From Myxococcales bacterium (GTDB lineage: Bacteria; Myxococcota_A; Polyangia; Polyangiales; Polyangiaceae): 64,000 nt of DNA. Location: assembly GCA_016794345.1 (NCBI GenBank), contig JAEUKE010000124.1, positions 62,001 through 126,000 of the forward strand, in the 5' to 3' direction. Under the pieces are notes generated by a model. That model searched no databases, had not been told where the DNA came from, and saw only the letters and a list, made by a program, of their open reading frames with translations. Both the position numbers and the translations under genes were made by a program. Within the stretch, counting starts at the first letter, position 1. Every line of letters starts with the position of its first letter. Below, piece after piece: positions 56,111 through 64,000 of the stretch.

Positions 56111-56896
56111 TCAGAATCGTCCGACGACGTCGAGCCCGAGAACCTGGCCGCGCGCCTGCGCGCCCGCGGGGGCCGGCGCCACGACGAGGCCGAGCCAGAC
56201 GCCCGCGCCGAGCGTCGTCGCGCCGCCGAGCCCGGCGAGGATCCCGCCGGCCGTCCACAGGTTGGCGACCGTGTCGACACGCGACACCGGGCAGTCGGGG
56301 GCGCACTCGTCTTTCATGGAGGAGACCTCGACGTGGCCGGCGATCGCGAGCGCCGCGGCGGCGGTGAGCACGGCGAGGCCGACTCCTCCGAGCGCGAGCG
56401 GTCCGACGAGGCTCGGCGCGCTCGCTTCGGCGTCGGGCTGCGCGCTCGAGCTCGGCCCGGGTGACAGGGCGATGACCTGCGTGCCTTCGGTGCCCGCGGC
56501 CACCTCGACGCGGAGGCTGCGCGGGAGGTACCCGGCCGCTTCGACCGCGAGATCGTGGGGCCCCGGATCGAGCTCGAGGGGGGGGCCCACGGGTCGCTCC
56601 ACGCCGTCGACAAGGAGCTTCGCCCGACCGATTTCGACACCGTCGGGCGTGCGCACCACGACGTTGCGCCGCGCGATCTGGGTCGAGATCTCCGTCAGCC
56701 AGCGGCGGCAGTCCGAGGCGAGCGCGGTTGGGCAAGCACCGAGGCAGAGCCTCAGCTCGGCCTTGCTCCGGACCAGCTCCCCACGTTTCTGCGCCGCCTG
56801 CGCGCCTTCGTAGCTGCTGACACACGCGTCTCCCGGATCGGCGGTGGCGGCCTCGGGCGAGACGAGCGAGGCCGCAAGCGCGATGCTCAGAAGCAC
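56111..56896 (-). CDS. PEGA-like exported protein, partner of kinase 2
   Basis: A 261-residue protein. The GTG at 56896 lies inside the last codons of kinase 2 (10-base overlap) and gives the signal peptide LLSIALAASLVSPEAATA. The helical block CVSSYEGAQAAQKRGELVRS, LRLCLGACPTALASDCRRW and the PEGA domain with VDGVERPVG, LELDPGPHDLAVEAAGYLPRSL repeat the plan of the 25.8–26.6 kb gene. After a Ser/Pro linker, two transmembrane-like helices (LALGGVGLAVLTAAAALAIAG and GGILAGLGGATTLGAGVWLG) end the protein. PEGA domains bind surface proteins; its coupling to a kinase implies a role as sensor or output of that kinase. Confidence 0.82.
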   Translation of the reverse strand: MLLSIALAASLVSPEAATADPGDACVSSYEGAQAAQKRGELVRSKAELRLCLGACPTALASDCRRWLTEISTQIARRNVVVRTPDGVEIGRAKLLVDGVERPVGPPLELDPGPHDLAVEAAGYLPRSLRVEVAAGTEGTQVIALSPGPSSSAQPDAEASAPSLVGPLALGGVGLAVLTAAAALAIAGHVEVSSMKDECAPDCPVSRVDTVANLWTAGGILAGLGGATTLGAGVWLGLVVAPAPAGAQARGQVLGLDVVGRF

Positions 56897-58392
56897 TCGC
56901 GCTTCACGCGGCGAATTCCCTCGGTGTCGATGAAGTAGGGAGGGTCGCATGGCTTGGGGGCGCTCGCCGCATCGGCGGAAGGCCGGGCCGGCCGCATCCT
57001 ATCGACGTTCGGCGCCGATGACGACGCCGTAGGCCGCGGGTCATCCGGCGGCGGCGGGGTGAGCTGCGGCCCGCTCGTCTCGGCGCCGCGATCGCTCGCG
57101 GACGCCACGGGCGCGGGCGGCGCGGCCTGCGACGGTGGTGTTGCCGCGCTCGCCGCGCCGGTCTGGTGTTCTGCTCGAAGGACGAGCCACGTCCCTGCGA
57201 TCCCGGCGCCCGCTGCGGTGAGGATGGCGACCATGAAGGCGGCCGCGGCGATGGCGGGACGGCTCCGCTTCGGCAGCGGGCCTGGGCTCGTCACGGTGTG
57301 GGTGCCGCGCGGCTCGAGCTGTGTGGGGCCGGGCGGCCTCACCGAGGCAGAAGGCGGGGCGAAAGGGGCGAGCGGCGGCGGCGCGCTCGTCTTGGGGGCG
57401 GCGAGCCCGCCGGACGGCGGCGCCGCGGCGCCGCGATCGAGCCGCGCGGCGATGGCGCGACGCTCGTGCAGCGCCTCCTGGGCGAGCTCCTCGACGAACG
57501 CTCCGACTTGCGTCGGCGTCGCGACGACGGTGGCGCGCTCGAGCGCCTCGGCCATCTCCAGCGCGGACGCGAAGCGCTCGGTCGGCTCTCGCCGCAGCGC
57601 GCGATGCACGACCTCCGCCAGCGGCGCGGGCACCCAAGGCGCGACCTCGGAGAGGCGCGGGATCGAGCCGGTCATCACGCGGGCGATGAGCGCACCTTCG
57701 TTTGCAACCTCGTAGGCGCGGCGGCCGGCGCAGAGCTCCCAGAAGACGACCGCCGCCGCGTAGATGTCCGTCGCGCGCGTGACCTCGTCGCGCGCGAGCT
57801 GCTCCGGGGCCATGTACGCGGGCTTGCCCTTCACCTGGCCGGCGCGTGTCTGGGCGAGCCGCACGTTCGCGAGCGCCACGCCGAAGTCTACGACCCTCGT
57901 CACGCCGTCGGCTCCGACGAGGATGTTCTGCGGCGACACGTCTCGGTGCACGATGCCGAGCGGCGCGCCGTCGGGGCCACGCGCCTCATGGGCGGCGTGC
58001 AGGCCGCGGCACAGACCGGAGGTGATGCTCACCGCGACCTCGAGCGGCATGCGGCGCCCGGCCCGGCCCATCGCCTTGAGCAGTCCGGACAGCGACTCGC
58101 CGTCGACGTATTGCATCACGATGAAGGTCTCGGCGCCTTCGCGGACGACGTCGAGCGTCTCGACCACGTTGGGGTGCCGGACACGCGCCGCGAGCCGCGC
58201 CTCGTCGAGGAACATGGAGACGAAGTCCGGCTCGGCCGCGAAGTGCGGGTGGAGGCGCTTGATCGCCACGATCCGCGAGAAGTCGACCGCGCCCGTCTGG
58301 TGGCCGAGATAAATGGTGGCCATCCCGCCCGAGGCGATCGCCTCGTCGAGCGCGTATCGTCCGAGGACGAGGGCTGCCTCCTTCGAGGCCAT
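56887..58392 (-). CDS. Membrane-anchored Ser/Thr protein kinase (kinase 2)
   Basis: A 501-residue Hanks-type kinase. The kinase domain spans residues 12–280: AIASGGMATIYLG, VAIK lysine (K45), HRDVSPQN (H149, D151, N156), VDFG, KGKPAYMAPEQL. The catalytic-loop Lys is Ser153, as often in myxobacterial kinases. A Pro/Ala-rich linker leads to one transmembrane helix around residues 378–404, and a short Cys-containing tail (KPCDPPYFIDTEGIRRVKRE) ends the protein. The last codons overlap the PEGA-like partner. It is divergent from the FHA–sigma54 activator, 78 bases away, with an inverted repeat between. Substrates are unknown, but the neighbouring FHA domain is a plausible phospho-Thr reader. Confidence 0.92.
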   Translation of the reverse strand: MASKEAALVLGRYALDEAIASGGMATIYLGHQTGAVDFSRIVAIKRLHPHFAAEPDFVSMFLDEARLAARVRHPNVVETLDVVREGAETFIVMQYVDGESLSGLLKAMGRAGRRMPLEVAVSITSGLCRGLHAAHEARGPDGAPLGIVHRDVSPQNILVGADGVTRVVDFGVALANVRLAQTRAGQVKGKPAYMAPEQLARDEVTRATDIYAAAVVFWELCAGRRAYEVANEGALIARVMTGSIPRLSEVAPWVPAPLAEVVHRALRREPTERFASALEMAEALERATVVATPTQVGAFVEELAQEALHERRAIAARLDRGAAAPPSGGLAAPKTSAPPPLAPFAPPSASVRPPGPTQLEPRGTHTVTSPGPLPKRSRPAIAAAAFMVAILTAAGAGIAGTWLVLRAEHQTGAASAATPPSQAAPPAPVASASDRGAETSGPQLTPPPPDDPRPTASSSAPNVDRMRPARPSADAASAPKPCDPPYFIDTEGIRRVKRECF

Positions 58393-58404
58393 GGCTCACG
58401 TTAC

Positions 58405-58438
58405 ACCAACGACCGGATGTCCTGATTCGGTCATTGGT
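58405..58438. promoter_or_regulatory. Inverted repeat between divergent kinase and FHA–sigma54 genes
   Basis: ACCAACGACC (58405–58414) and GGTCATTGGT (58429–58438) form a dyad with one mismatch and a 14-base centre, placed in the 78-bp gap between the two start codons. It could be a common operator. Confidence 0.45.
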
Positions 58439-58470
58439 CGAGTGCGGATTTGGGTAACCTGGCGCAAGAG

Positions 58471-59814
58471 ATGAGAGACGGCCACAGGCCCTTCGAAGGG
58501 ACGCTCACCGACGTTCGCCCCGACGTGGTCGAGCTCCCCAACCTGCGGCTCTCGATCAACCCCGCCAAGGGCAAGAAGTACGAGGTGCCCCTCGGCGTCA
58601 CGCCCCTCGTCATCGGGTCCGATCCTGACTGCGACGTCATCGTGGACGACCCTCGTGTCTCCCGGAAGCACTGCGAGGTGCGCCGCGACGGGCGGGCGGT
58701 CGTGATCCGCGATCTGGGGAGCAAGAACGGGACGTTCCTCGACAAGGTCGCCATCCGTGAGGCGTACCTGGAGCCCAAGGTTTCGGTGACCATCGGCGGC
58801 GCGCGCCTGTCGCTCGAGGCGTCGAGCGGGTCGGCGCGGCTCGAGCTCTCCCGCGGGCTCAGCTTCGGGCAGGCCCTGGGCGCGAGCGTGGCCATGCGCG
58901 CCCTCTTCGCGAACCTCGAACGCGCCGCCCAGACCGACGAGACGATCGTCCTCCTGGGCGAGTCTGGCACCGGGAAGGAGCTCTTGGCGCGCGGCATCCA
59001 CGACATCTCGCGCCGCCGCACTGGACCGTTCATCGTCTTCGATTGCAGCGCGGTTGCTCCCACGCTGCTGGAGGCGGAGCTCTTCGGCTACGTGAAGGGC
59101 GCCTTCACCGGCGCCGTGCAGGCCCACTCGGGCGTCTTCGAGCAGGCGCACGGCGGGACGCTCTTCATCGACGAGCTCGGGGAGCTGCCGGCCGAGCTGC
59201 AGCCGAAGCTCCTGCGCGCGCTCGAGGCGCGGCAGGTGCGGCGCATCGGCGCCACGGAGTGGCTGCACGTCGACGTGCGCATCGTCGCTGCGACGCACCG
59301 CGATCTTCGGGCACGCGTCGCGGCCAAGCAGTTCCGGGAGGACCTCTACTACCGGCTGGCGGTCGTCGAGGCGCTCGTGCCGCCGCTCCGCGACAGGCGG
59401 GAGGACATCCCCCTGCTCGTGGAGCATTTCCTCGCGGGGCAGTCCCCGCCGCGGAGCTGGGCGGACCTGCCGCCCAACGCGATGGAGCTCTTGCGCTCGC
59501 ACGAGTGGCCCGGGAACGTGAGGGAGCTGCGCAACACGGTCGCGAGGCTCATCCTCTTTCCGACCCAAGTGCCCACCGGCTCGGTCGTGCCGCCTCGCCC
59601 CACACCCTTCGACGGCGCGTCCCAGGCGAGCGCGCTCGCGGCGCTGCCGCTCCGCGAGGCGCGCGAGGTCATGGTCGAGCAGTTCGAGCGCGCTTACATC
59701 ACCGCGAAGCTCGGCGAGCACGGCGGCAACGTGTCGCGCGCAGCGGAGGCGATGGGCGTGTCGCGGCAGTTCCTGCACCGCCTCCTCGAGCGATACGGCA
59801 TCGCGCGCGGCTGA
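58471..59814 (+). CDS. FHA-domain sigma54-dependent transcriptional activator
   Basis: A 447-residue bacterial enhancer-binding protein. Residues 25–115 are an FHA domain (VIGSDPDCDVIVDDPRVSRK, HCEVRRDGRAV, DLGSKNGTFL) which reads phosphothreonine. The AAA+ centre has Walker A GESGTGKE (163–170), GAFTGA loop (210–215) for sigma54 contact, GGTLFIDEL (Walker B) and REDLYYRLAVVEALVPPLRDR. The C-terminus (HGGNVSRAAEAMGVSRQFLHRL) is a Fis-type helix-turn-helix. ATG 58471 is chosen; a TTG at 58450 would add seven residues. Its placement beside kinase 2 suggests control of sigma54 transcription by phosphorylation, a known scheme in Myxococcus; targets are unknown. Confidence 0.93.
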   Translation: MRDGHRPFEGTLTDVRPDVVELPNLRLSINPAKGKKYEVPLGVTPLVIGSDPDCDVIVDDPRVSRKHCEVRRDGRAVVIRDLGSKNGTFLDKVAIREAYLEPKVSVTIGGARLSLEASSGSARLELSRGLSFGQALGASVAMRALFANLERAAQTDETIVLLGESGTGKELLARGIHDISRRRTGPFIVFDCSAVAPTLLEAELFGYVKGAFTGAVQAHSGVFEQAHGGTLFIDELGELPAELQPKLLRALEARQVRRIGATEWLHVDVRIVAATHRDLRARVAAKQFREDLYYRLAVVEALVPPLRDRREDIPLLVEHFLAGQSPPRSWADLPPNAMELLRSHEWPGNVRELRNTVARLILFPTQVPTGSVVPPRPTPFDGASQASALAALPLREAREVMVEQFERAYITAKLGEHGGNVSRAAEAMGVSRQFLHRLLERYGIARG

Positions 59815-59822
59815 GGCCCAGG

Positions 59823-59861
59823 CTCCCCCCTCACCACAGGTGAGGGGGGTTGGGGGGGTGA
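59823..59861. repeat. Dispersed palindromic element, copy 2 (reverse orientation)
   Basis: An 11-bp perfect stem CCCCCCTCACC / GGTGAGGGGGG with loop ACA (59825–59849), followed by TTGGGGGGGTGA. Reverse-complemented it matches copy 1 at 13001–13035 in order: CACCCCCC run, two bases, CCCCCCTCAC stem. It lies just after the FHA regulator stop. Confidence 0.7.
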
Positions 59862-59924
59862 AAGGGCAGCAACAACCCACCCAGCGGCGTCGCCAAATTT
59901 CAGCAGACTGCTAACCTCCTGCCA

Positions 59925-61940
59925 ATGGGCTCGCTTCTCCTCCGGGCGCTCGGGTGCTCGGCTGTGGTCCTCTCCTTGGTCAGCTCGTCTTGTGGTGACG
60001 AGGAGGGCGGCATCGAGGCGGTCTTCGTCGTCCCGAAGTCCCTCGACGAGCTCGCGGAAGAGACCTACTTCGATCACCCGTACCCGAGCGACCTCCGCCT
60101 CGAGGGTGGGTTCGTCCGCTTCACCGGCTACCCGAACCCGCGGGAGGTCCCGCTCCTCGACGAGTACACGACGTATTTGAACGGGAGGCTCACGGGCTTC
60201 TCGCCCGTGGCCGCCGGCTTCGCGCGGTTCACCGCCGCCATCGACGAGGCGTCGTTGCCGGATCCGGGGCAGTCGCAGACCCAGTCCGCCTCCGTCCAGC
60301 TCATCGACGTCGACCCGAGCTCGCCCGACCGCGGGAAACGTCACCCGATCTACGTGACCTTCCGCGCCGAGCCGGGCGTGTATTGGCAACGAAACACGCT
60401 TGCGTTCATGCCCGTCCCGGGCTTTCCGCTCCGCTTCGACACGAAGTACGCCCTCGTCGTGACCGACGCGATCCGCGGAGCGAACGGCGAGGCCGTGGTC
60501 CAGAGCACCTCGATCGGCGAGGTGCTGGGGCTCGAGTCGCCGAGCTCACCTGCGGTCGAGAAGCTCGCCGCGTCGTGGGCCGACGCCGCGGCGGAGGTCC
60601 AAGCCGCAGGCGTCGCGCCCGAGCGTATCGTCCAGTTCTCCGTCTTCACGACCAACGACCCTACCGCGGAGTTCATGGCCGCCGCCGCCGCGCTCCCGAC
60701 CCAGATCGAGCCTCCTGCCGCCGATGCTGCGGCCTGGGTGCTCGTCTCCGAGACGACCGAACTCGACGAGTACCACGGCATGTACGGCCCGCTTCCGAAC
60801 TACCAGGCCGGCACGCTTCCGTTCCGCAGCTTCGGCGACGGCGGCTCGTTCGTACTCGACGAGAGCGGCGTCCCGCAGATCGTCGACACGTTCGACGCGC
60901 GCTTCTCGCTCACCGTCCCCAATCGGACCACGTGCCCCCAGCCGCCGAGCGGCTATCCCGTCGCGCTCTATGCCCACGGCACCGGAGGGAGCTACCGCTC
61001 GTTCGTCCTCGACGGCACGGGCGAGGCGCTGGCGAAGCGCTGCATCGCCACCATGGGCGTGGATCAGATCCTCCACGGCACGCGTCCGGGGGCGCCGGAC
61101 AACGACGCCGAGGTGAACATCCTCTTCTTCAACTTCAACAACGTCGAGGCCGCGCGGACGAACGTCCGCCAGAGCGGGCTCGACGAGATCCAGCGCGAGC
61201 GCCTCTTCACCGAGTCCGCGGTGACGATCCCGGCGGCGGTCAGCGCGACGGGCGAGGAGATCAGGTTCGACGCGTCGAAGGTCATGTTCTTCGGGCATTC
61301 ACAAGGAAGCCTGAACGGTCCGCTCTACCTCGCAGGCAGCGACTCGGCGCGAGGCGCGGTGCTCTCGGGCGCGTCGGCGGTCATCCAGATCACGCTCCTC
61401 GAGAAGACGAAGCCCGACCCGAGCGTCGCCTTCCTGGTCAAGACGATCTTCCTCCAGCTCTTCCCGGAAGAAGAAGCGGAGGCTTCGCTGCTCTACCCGC
61501 CGCTCGCGCTCGCGCAGACCATCGTCGACCCGGTCGATCCGGTGAGCTACGCCCGCTACATCGTGCGGGAGCCTGTCTTCGGCGCGCCGAAGAGCATCTA
61601 CATGACCGAGGGGATCGGTCCCACGGGGGAAGGGGACAGCTACGCCCCGCCGCGAGGGTGCGAGGCGTTGGCGATGGCCATCGGGTTGCCCATCCAGGAG
61701 CCCGTTCAACACGAGCCCCAGGACGCAGCCTGGGGCGGGCTCGATCGGGTGACGGTCCCGGCCGAGGGCCTGAGCGGCAACCTGGCGGGCGGTCTCGCGA
61801 GCGGCGTCCTCGCGCAGTGGGCGCCCGAAGGAGACGACGGCCACTTCGTGGTCTTCGACATTCCGGGCGCGACGAATCAGGCTGCGGAGTTCCTGCGGCT
61901 CCTCGCGGAAGACCCGAAGGGGCGCGTCCCCGCCCCTTGA
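59925..61940 (+). CDS. Alpha/beta-hydrolase (esterase-like) lipoprotein
   Basis: A 671-residue secreted lipoprotein. The signal GCSAVVLSLVSSSC carries a lipobox-like VSSSC. The N-terminal half resembles the domain that precedes the catalytic part of bacterial virulence-factor-type lipases (FDHPYPSDLRLEGGF, VAAGFARFTAAID, PVPGFPLRFDTKYALVVTDAI). The second half is an alpha/beta-hydrolase: YPVALYAHGTGGSYRS (oxyanion His-Gly), MFFGHSQGS with nucleophile Ser459, and DDGHFVVFD with the triad His640. The acid is not certain (a Asp near GEGDSYAP is possible). Substrate probably a lipid or ester at the surface. It converges on the membrane protein at 61945, with stops four bases apart. Confidence 0.82.
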   Translation: MGSLLLRALGCSAVVLSLVSSSCGDEEGGIEAVFVVPKSLDELAEETYFDHPYPSDLRLEGGFVRFTGYPNPREVPLLDEYTTYLNGRLTGFSPVAAGFARFTAAIDEASLPDPGQSQTQSASVQLIDVDPSSPDRGKRHPIYVTFRAEPGVYWQRNTLAFMPVPGFPLRFDTKYALVVTDAIRGANGEAVVQSTSIGEVLGLESPSSPAVEKLAASWADAAAEVQAAGVAPERIVQFSVFTTNDPTAEFMAAAAALPTQIEPPAADAAAWVLVSETTELDEYHGMYGPLPNYQAGTLPFRSFGDGGSFVLDESGVPQIVDTFDARFSLTVPNRTTCPQPPSGYPVALYAHGTGGSYRSFVLDGTGEALAKRCIATMGVDQILHGTRPGAPDNDAEVNILFFNFNNVEAARTNVRQSGLDEIQRERLFTESAVTIPAAVSATGEEIRFDASKVMFFGHSQGSLNGPLYLAGSDSARGAVLSGASAVIQITLLEKTKPDPSVAFLVKTIFLQLFPEEEAEASLLYPPLALAQTIVDPVDPVSYARYIVREPVFGAPKSIYMTEGIGPTGEGDSYAPPRGCEALAMAIGLPIQEPVQHEPQDAAWGGLDRVTVPAEGLSGNLAGGLASGVLAQWAPEGDDGHFVVFDIPGATNQAAEFLRLLAEDPKGRVPAP

Positions 61941-61944
61941 GCCG

Positions 61945-63966
61945 TCACTCGCCGAGGGCGATCGCAAACAGTCGCAGGCCCGTGGGGCCGGCGACGATCC
62001 GCACGCGGTCGCCCGGCTTCACGTCGTCGAGCGTCACCTCGAGATCGGTCCAATACGCGCTCGCGCCGAGCCGAGGTAGCTCCGATCGGCGGCCTGCGTG
62101 GTCGACGAAGCCCTGACCGGCCTCGTCGGAGCGGATGACGAGCGTCGCGCGTGCGCGCGGGCCATCGAGCACGGCGGAGAACGACAGCTCCTGGCCGGCG
62201 GCGAGCACGCGCCCCGCGTCCCATACCAGGTGATGTTTCGAGATCGGGTGCACGGCGTCGATGACGAAGCCCCCCTTCGGCTGGGTGAAGGTGACATCGT
62301 GCCGCCGCTCGTCGATCAGATCGCCGAGGTCGACACGATCGAGGACGTCGGCGGGGATCACTGGGCGGTCCTCGAGCAGGCGCCAGTCCGCGCGGTAGAC
62401 GACCTTCTCGTCCGCGCCGCAGATGACGTTGTCGTCGATCTTCACGGAGAAGAGCCGGTGCCCGAACCGATCGCCGAGGCCCGGCCACCAGCCGTCGTAG
62501 ATCGCGAGCACGTCAGGCCGATCGTCGGGCCGCATGTGCTCGATGAGCTCGATGACCGCCGGCAGGCCGTGCACGCTCGCGCGAGCGAACGGGAAATCGC
62601 GGTAGCCCCCGAGACCGAGGCCGTCGAGCGCGGCGAGGTCGGAGACATAGGGGATGGCCCCGGCGTCCCCCACGAAGACGCGGCGCGCGCCGAGCTCGCG
62701 AAGGCGGCGGCCGACCTCGACCTGTTGCTCGGCGATGTTGCGGCACGAGCGGGCGAAATGGTCGACCTGCCGTGGGAGCGCGCGCGCCGCGGACGCGATC
62801 ACGAGCGCGAGCGCGAGCGCGCCACCGATCCCGGCGGCGCGCGAGAGCCGGGACAACGCGGCGACCCCGAGGATCGCGGCGACGAGGAGGCAGGTCAGGA
62901 TCGGCGCGACGTAGCGGAGGTTCTGGAACGGCGCGGTCGTGTTGAGGCAGATGAGCCCCAGCGCGGCCGCCGCGCCCAGTCCGAGCGAAGCGCCGAGGCG
63001 ACGGGTCCTCCGATCGAACAGGCTCGCGAGCACGAGGCCACCGATCGCGAGCGCGGCGGCGCTTCCGCCGAACGCCATCTCGATTCCTTCGGTCGAGACC
63101 CGCAGCAGGTTGCGGAGCCAAACGCCCGCCTTGTCGAGCGAGGAGGTGTAGGGGTCCGTCGTGACGAGCTTGCGGACCGCGCCGGCCGCGGCGGCCTCCC
63201 CCGTCAGCCCTCGCGACACGAGCGCCCAGCCGGCTCCGCCGACCGCGAGCGGGCCGAGGGCGCGGGCGAGGGAAGGCAGCAGGGGGATCGAGCCGGCCCC
63301 GTGGCCGATCGCGACGGCGAGACCCACGCCGAGGGGCGTGAGCTCGGGGCGCACCCAGGCGAGCAACCACAGCCAGAGCCCCGCGCGGAGCTGGGCGCGT
63401 GCTCGCGCTGCCGGGGACGTGGTCCACGTGCCCTGCGCGGCGACCAGCGCGCGACCGAGCACGGCCGCGGCGAACGCGGTCTCCATGCCGCTCGCGAGGC
63501 TCCAGTCGAGCAGGGGCACGCCGACGAGGCACAAAGGACCGACAAACGAGAGGAAGCTCGGGCGGGGCGCGAGGCGCTCGACGCTCCGGAACAGGTCGAA
63601 GAGCGAGAGGACCGCGACGAGCGAGGCGAACGCGCCGAGCGCTTGCCCGCGGAAGCCCACGGCCCAGCCCAGCGAAAGGACGAGCGCATACGGCGGGCTC
63701 GTCGCGCCGGTCGAGAGGCCGCCGCCCTCGCTCCAGCAGAGGAAACAGCCGCGCGCGGTCGACCGCGCGAAATCGAAGTAGATGTAGACGTCGTCGAGCG
63801 GGATCGGGTACGCGCCGGCGACGCCTCTCGTGCCCAGGAGGCGCGCGGCCGGCACGAGGAACGCCAGCACGACGGCCAGCGCGACCGCCGCCCGGAAGAC
63901 AGAGACGAGGTGGTTTCGGCGCACGCGCGATCGTGCTCGATTCGCTCGGGTCACCGAGCGAATCAA
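61945..63966 (-). CDS. Large polytopic membrane protein, GT-C-like
   Basis: A 673-residue protein with about ten transmembrane helices in its first 400 residues, then a ~270-residue soluble C-terminal part rich in beta strands. Near the N-terminus PIPLDDVYIYFDFARSTARG has the acidic DD pair in the first periplasmic loop, typical of GT-C glycosyltransferases, and LDWSLASGMETAFAAAVLGRAL follows; similar uncharacterised proteins occur in actinobacteria and myxobacteria. Catalytic activity is inferred. The start is uncertain: TTG 63966 is the first possible codon after an in-frame stop, and GTG codons follow at 63954 and 63924. No ribosome site decides it. It is the last gene visible in the window. 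Confidence 0.75.
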   Translation of the reverse strand: MIRSVTRANRARSRVRRNHLVSVFRAAVALAVVLAFLVPAARLLGTRGVAGAYPIPLDDVYIYFDFARSTARGCFLCWSEGGGLSTGATSPPYALVLSLGWAVGFRGQALGAFASLVAVLSLFDLFRSVERLAPRPSFLSFVGPLCLVGVPLLDWSLASGMETAFAAAVLGRALVAAQGTWTTSPAARARAQLRAGLWLWLLAWVRPELTPLGVGLAVAIGHGAGSIPLLPSLARALGPLAVGGAGWALVSRGLTGEAAAAGAVRKLVTTDPYTSSLDKAGVWLRNLLRVSTEGIEMAFGGSAAALAIGGLVLASLFDRRTRRLGASLGLGAAAALGLICLNTTAPFQNLRYVAPILTCLLVAAILGVAALSRLSRAAGIGGALALALVIASAARALPRQVDHFARSCRNIAEQQVEVGRRLRELGARRVFVGDAGAIPYVSDLAALDGLGLGGYRDFPFARASVHGLPAVIELIEHMRPDDRPDVLAIYDGWWPGLGDRFGHRLFSVKIDDNVICGADEKVVYRADWRLLEDRPVIPADVLDRVDLGDLIDERRHDVTFTQPKGGFVIDAVHPISKHHLVWDAGRVLAAGQELSFSAVLDGPRARATLVIRSDEAGQGFVDHAGRRSELPRLGASAYWTDLEVTLDDVKPGDRVRIVAGPTGLRLFAIALGE

Positions 63967-64000
63967 GGAGCATCATCACCTGGCTTGCGCGACGGCTCGT

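Overview
The window is very GC-rich, almost fully coding chromosomal DNA. It most resembles a myxobacterium of the Polyangiales/Sorangiineae type. The evidence is a large set of lipoproteins with Ser/Gly/Thr-rich linkers, two Hanks-type Ser/Thr kinases with C-terminal membrane anchors, an FHA–sigma54 activator, MopE-type Asp/Cys repeats with a MYXO-CTERM-like tail, and DUF1501/DUF1552/DUF1592-type surface proteins. No rRNA, tRNA, CRISPR array, insertion sequence or prophage was seen. Many genes start with GTG or TTG and many overlap by 1–10 bases.

Layout. 1–9.7 kb: a DUF2325 protein, a dioxygenase remnant, a BNR-repeat lipoprotein, a 1428-residue metzincin lipoprotein, two poorly coding stretches around a small lipoprotein, and kinase 1. 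9.7–17.7 kb: a 55-residue metallothionein-like protein, glutaryl-CoA dehydrogenase, an L,D-transpeptidase, a DUF1592/DUF1552 pair (with a CBM48 domain inserted in the DUF1592 partner), a fibro-slime lipoprotein and a small helical protein. 17.7–21.2 kb: a tightly coupled operon of aryl-CoA ligase, creatininase-family amidohydrolase and methyltransferase. 21.2–28 kb: lipoproteins, a DUF2330 protein, a PEGA-like protein with the last codons of a lost kinase still attached, and a MYXO-CTERM-like protein. 28–38.3 kb: aldo/keto reductase and old-yellow-enzyme operon, purU, a LysR regulator, a cytochrome P450 fused to two cyclic-nucleotide-binding domains, and a STAND-ATPase regulator. 38.3–48.4 kb: two tandem beta-propeller lipoproteins sharing an 11-bp tandem operator, an acyl-CoA dehydrogenase/enoyl-CoA hydratase pair, an ammonium transporter, and a RidA/SDR pair. 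48.4–56.1 kb: a second surface-protein operon (c-type-domain lipoprotein, CxxCH lipoprotein, DUF1501 protein, lipoprotein, membrane protein). 56.1–64 kb: kinase 2 with its PEGA-like partner, the divergent FHA–sigma54 activator, an esterase-like lipoprotein and a large membrane protein.

How the parts fit. Three themes recur: envelope and surface proteins, eukaryote-like signalling, and CoA-thioester catabolism. The scattered aryl-CoA ligase, crotonase, two acyl-CoA dehydrogenases, SDR and RidA suggest aromatic or branched acid use, but no ring-cleaving enzyme is present here, so the pathway is inferred. The least ordinary objects are the P450–cNMP-binding fusion whose I-helix lacks the usual acid/Thr pair, the CBM48 insertion inside a DUF1587 module, the metallothionein-like mini-gene, and the paired 11-bp operators.
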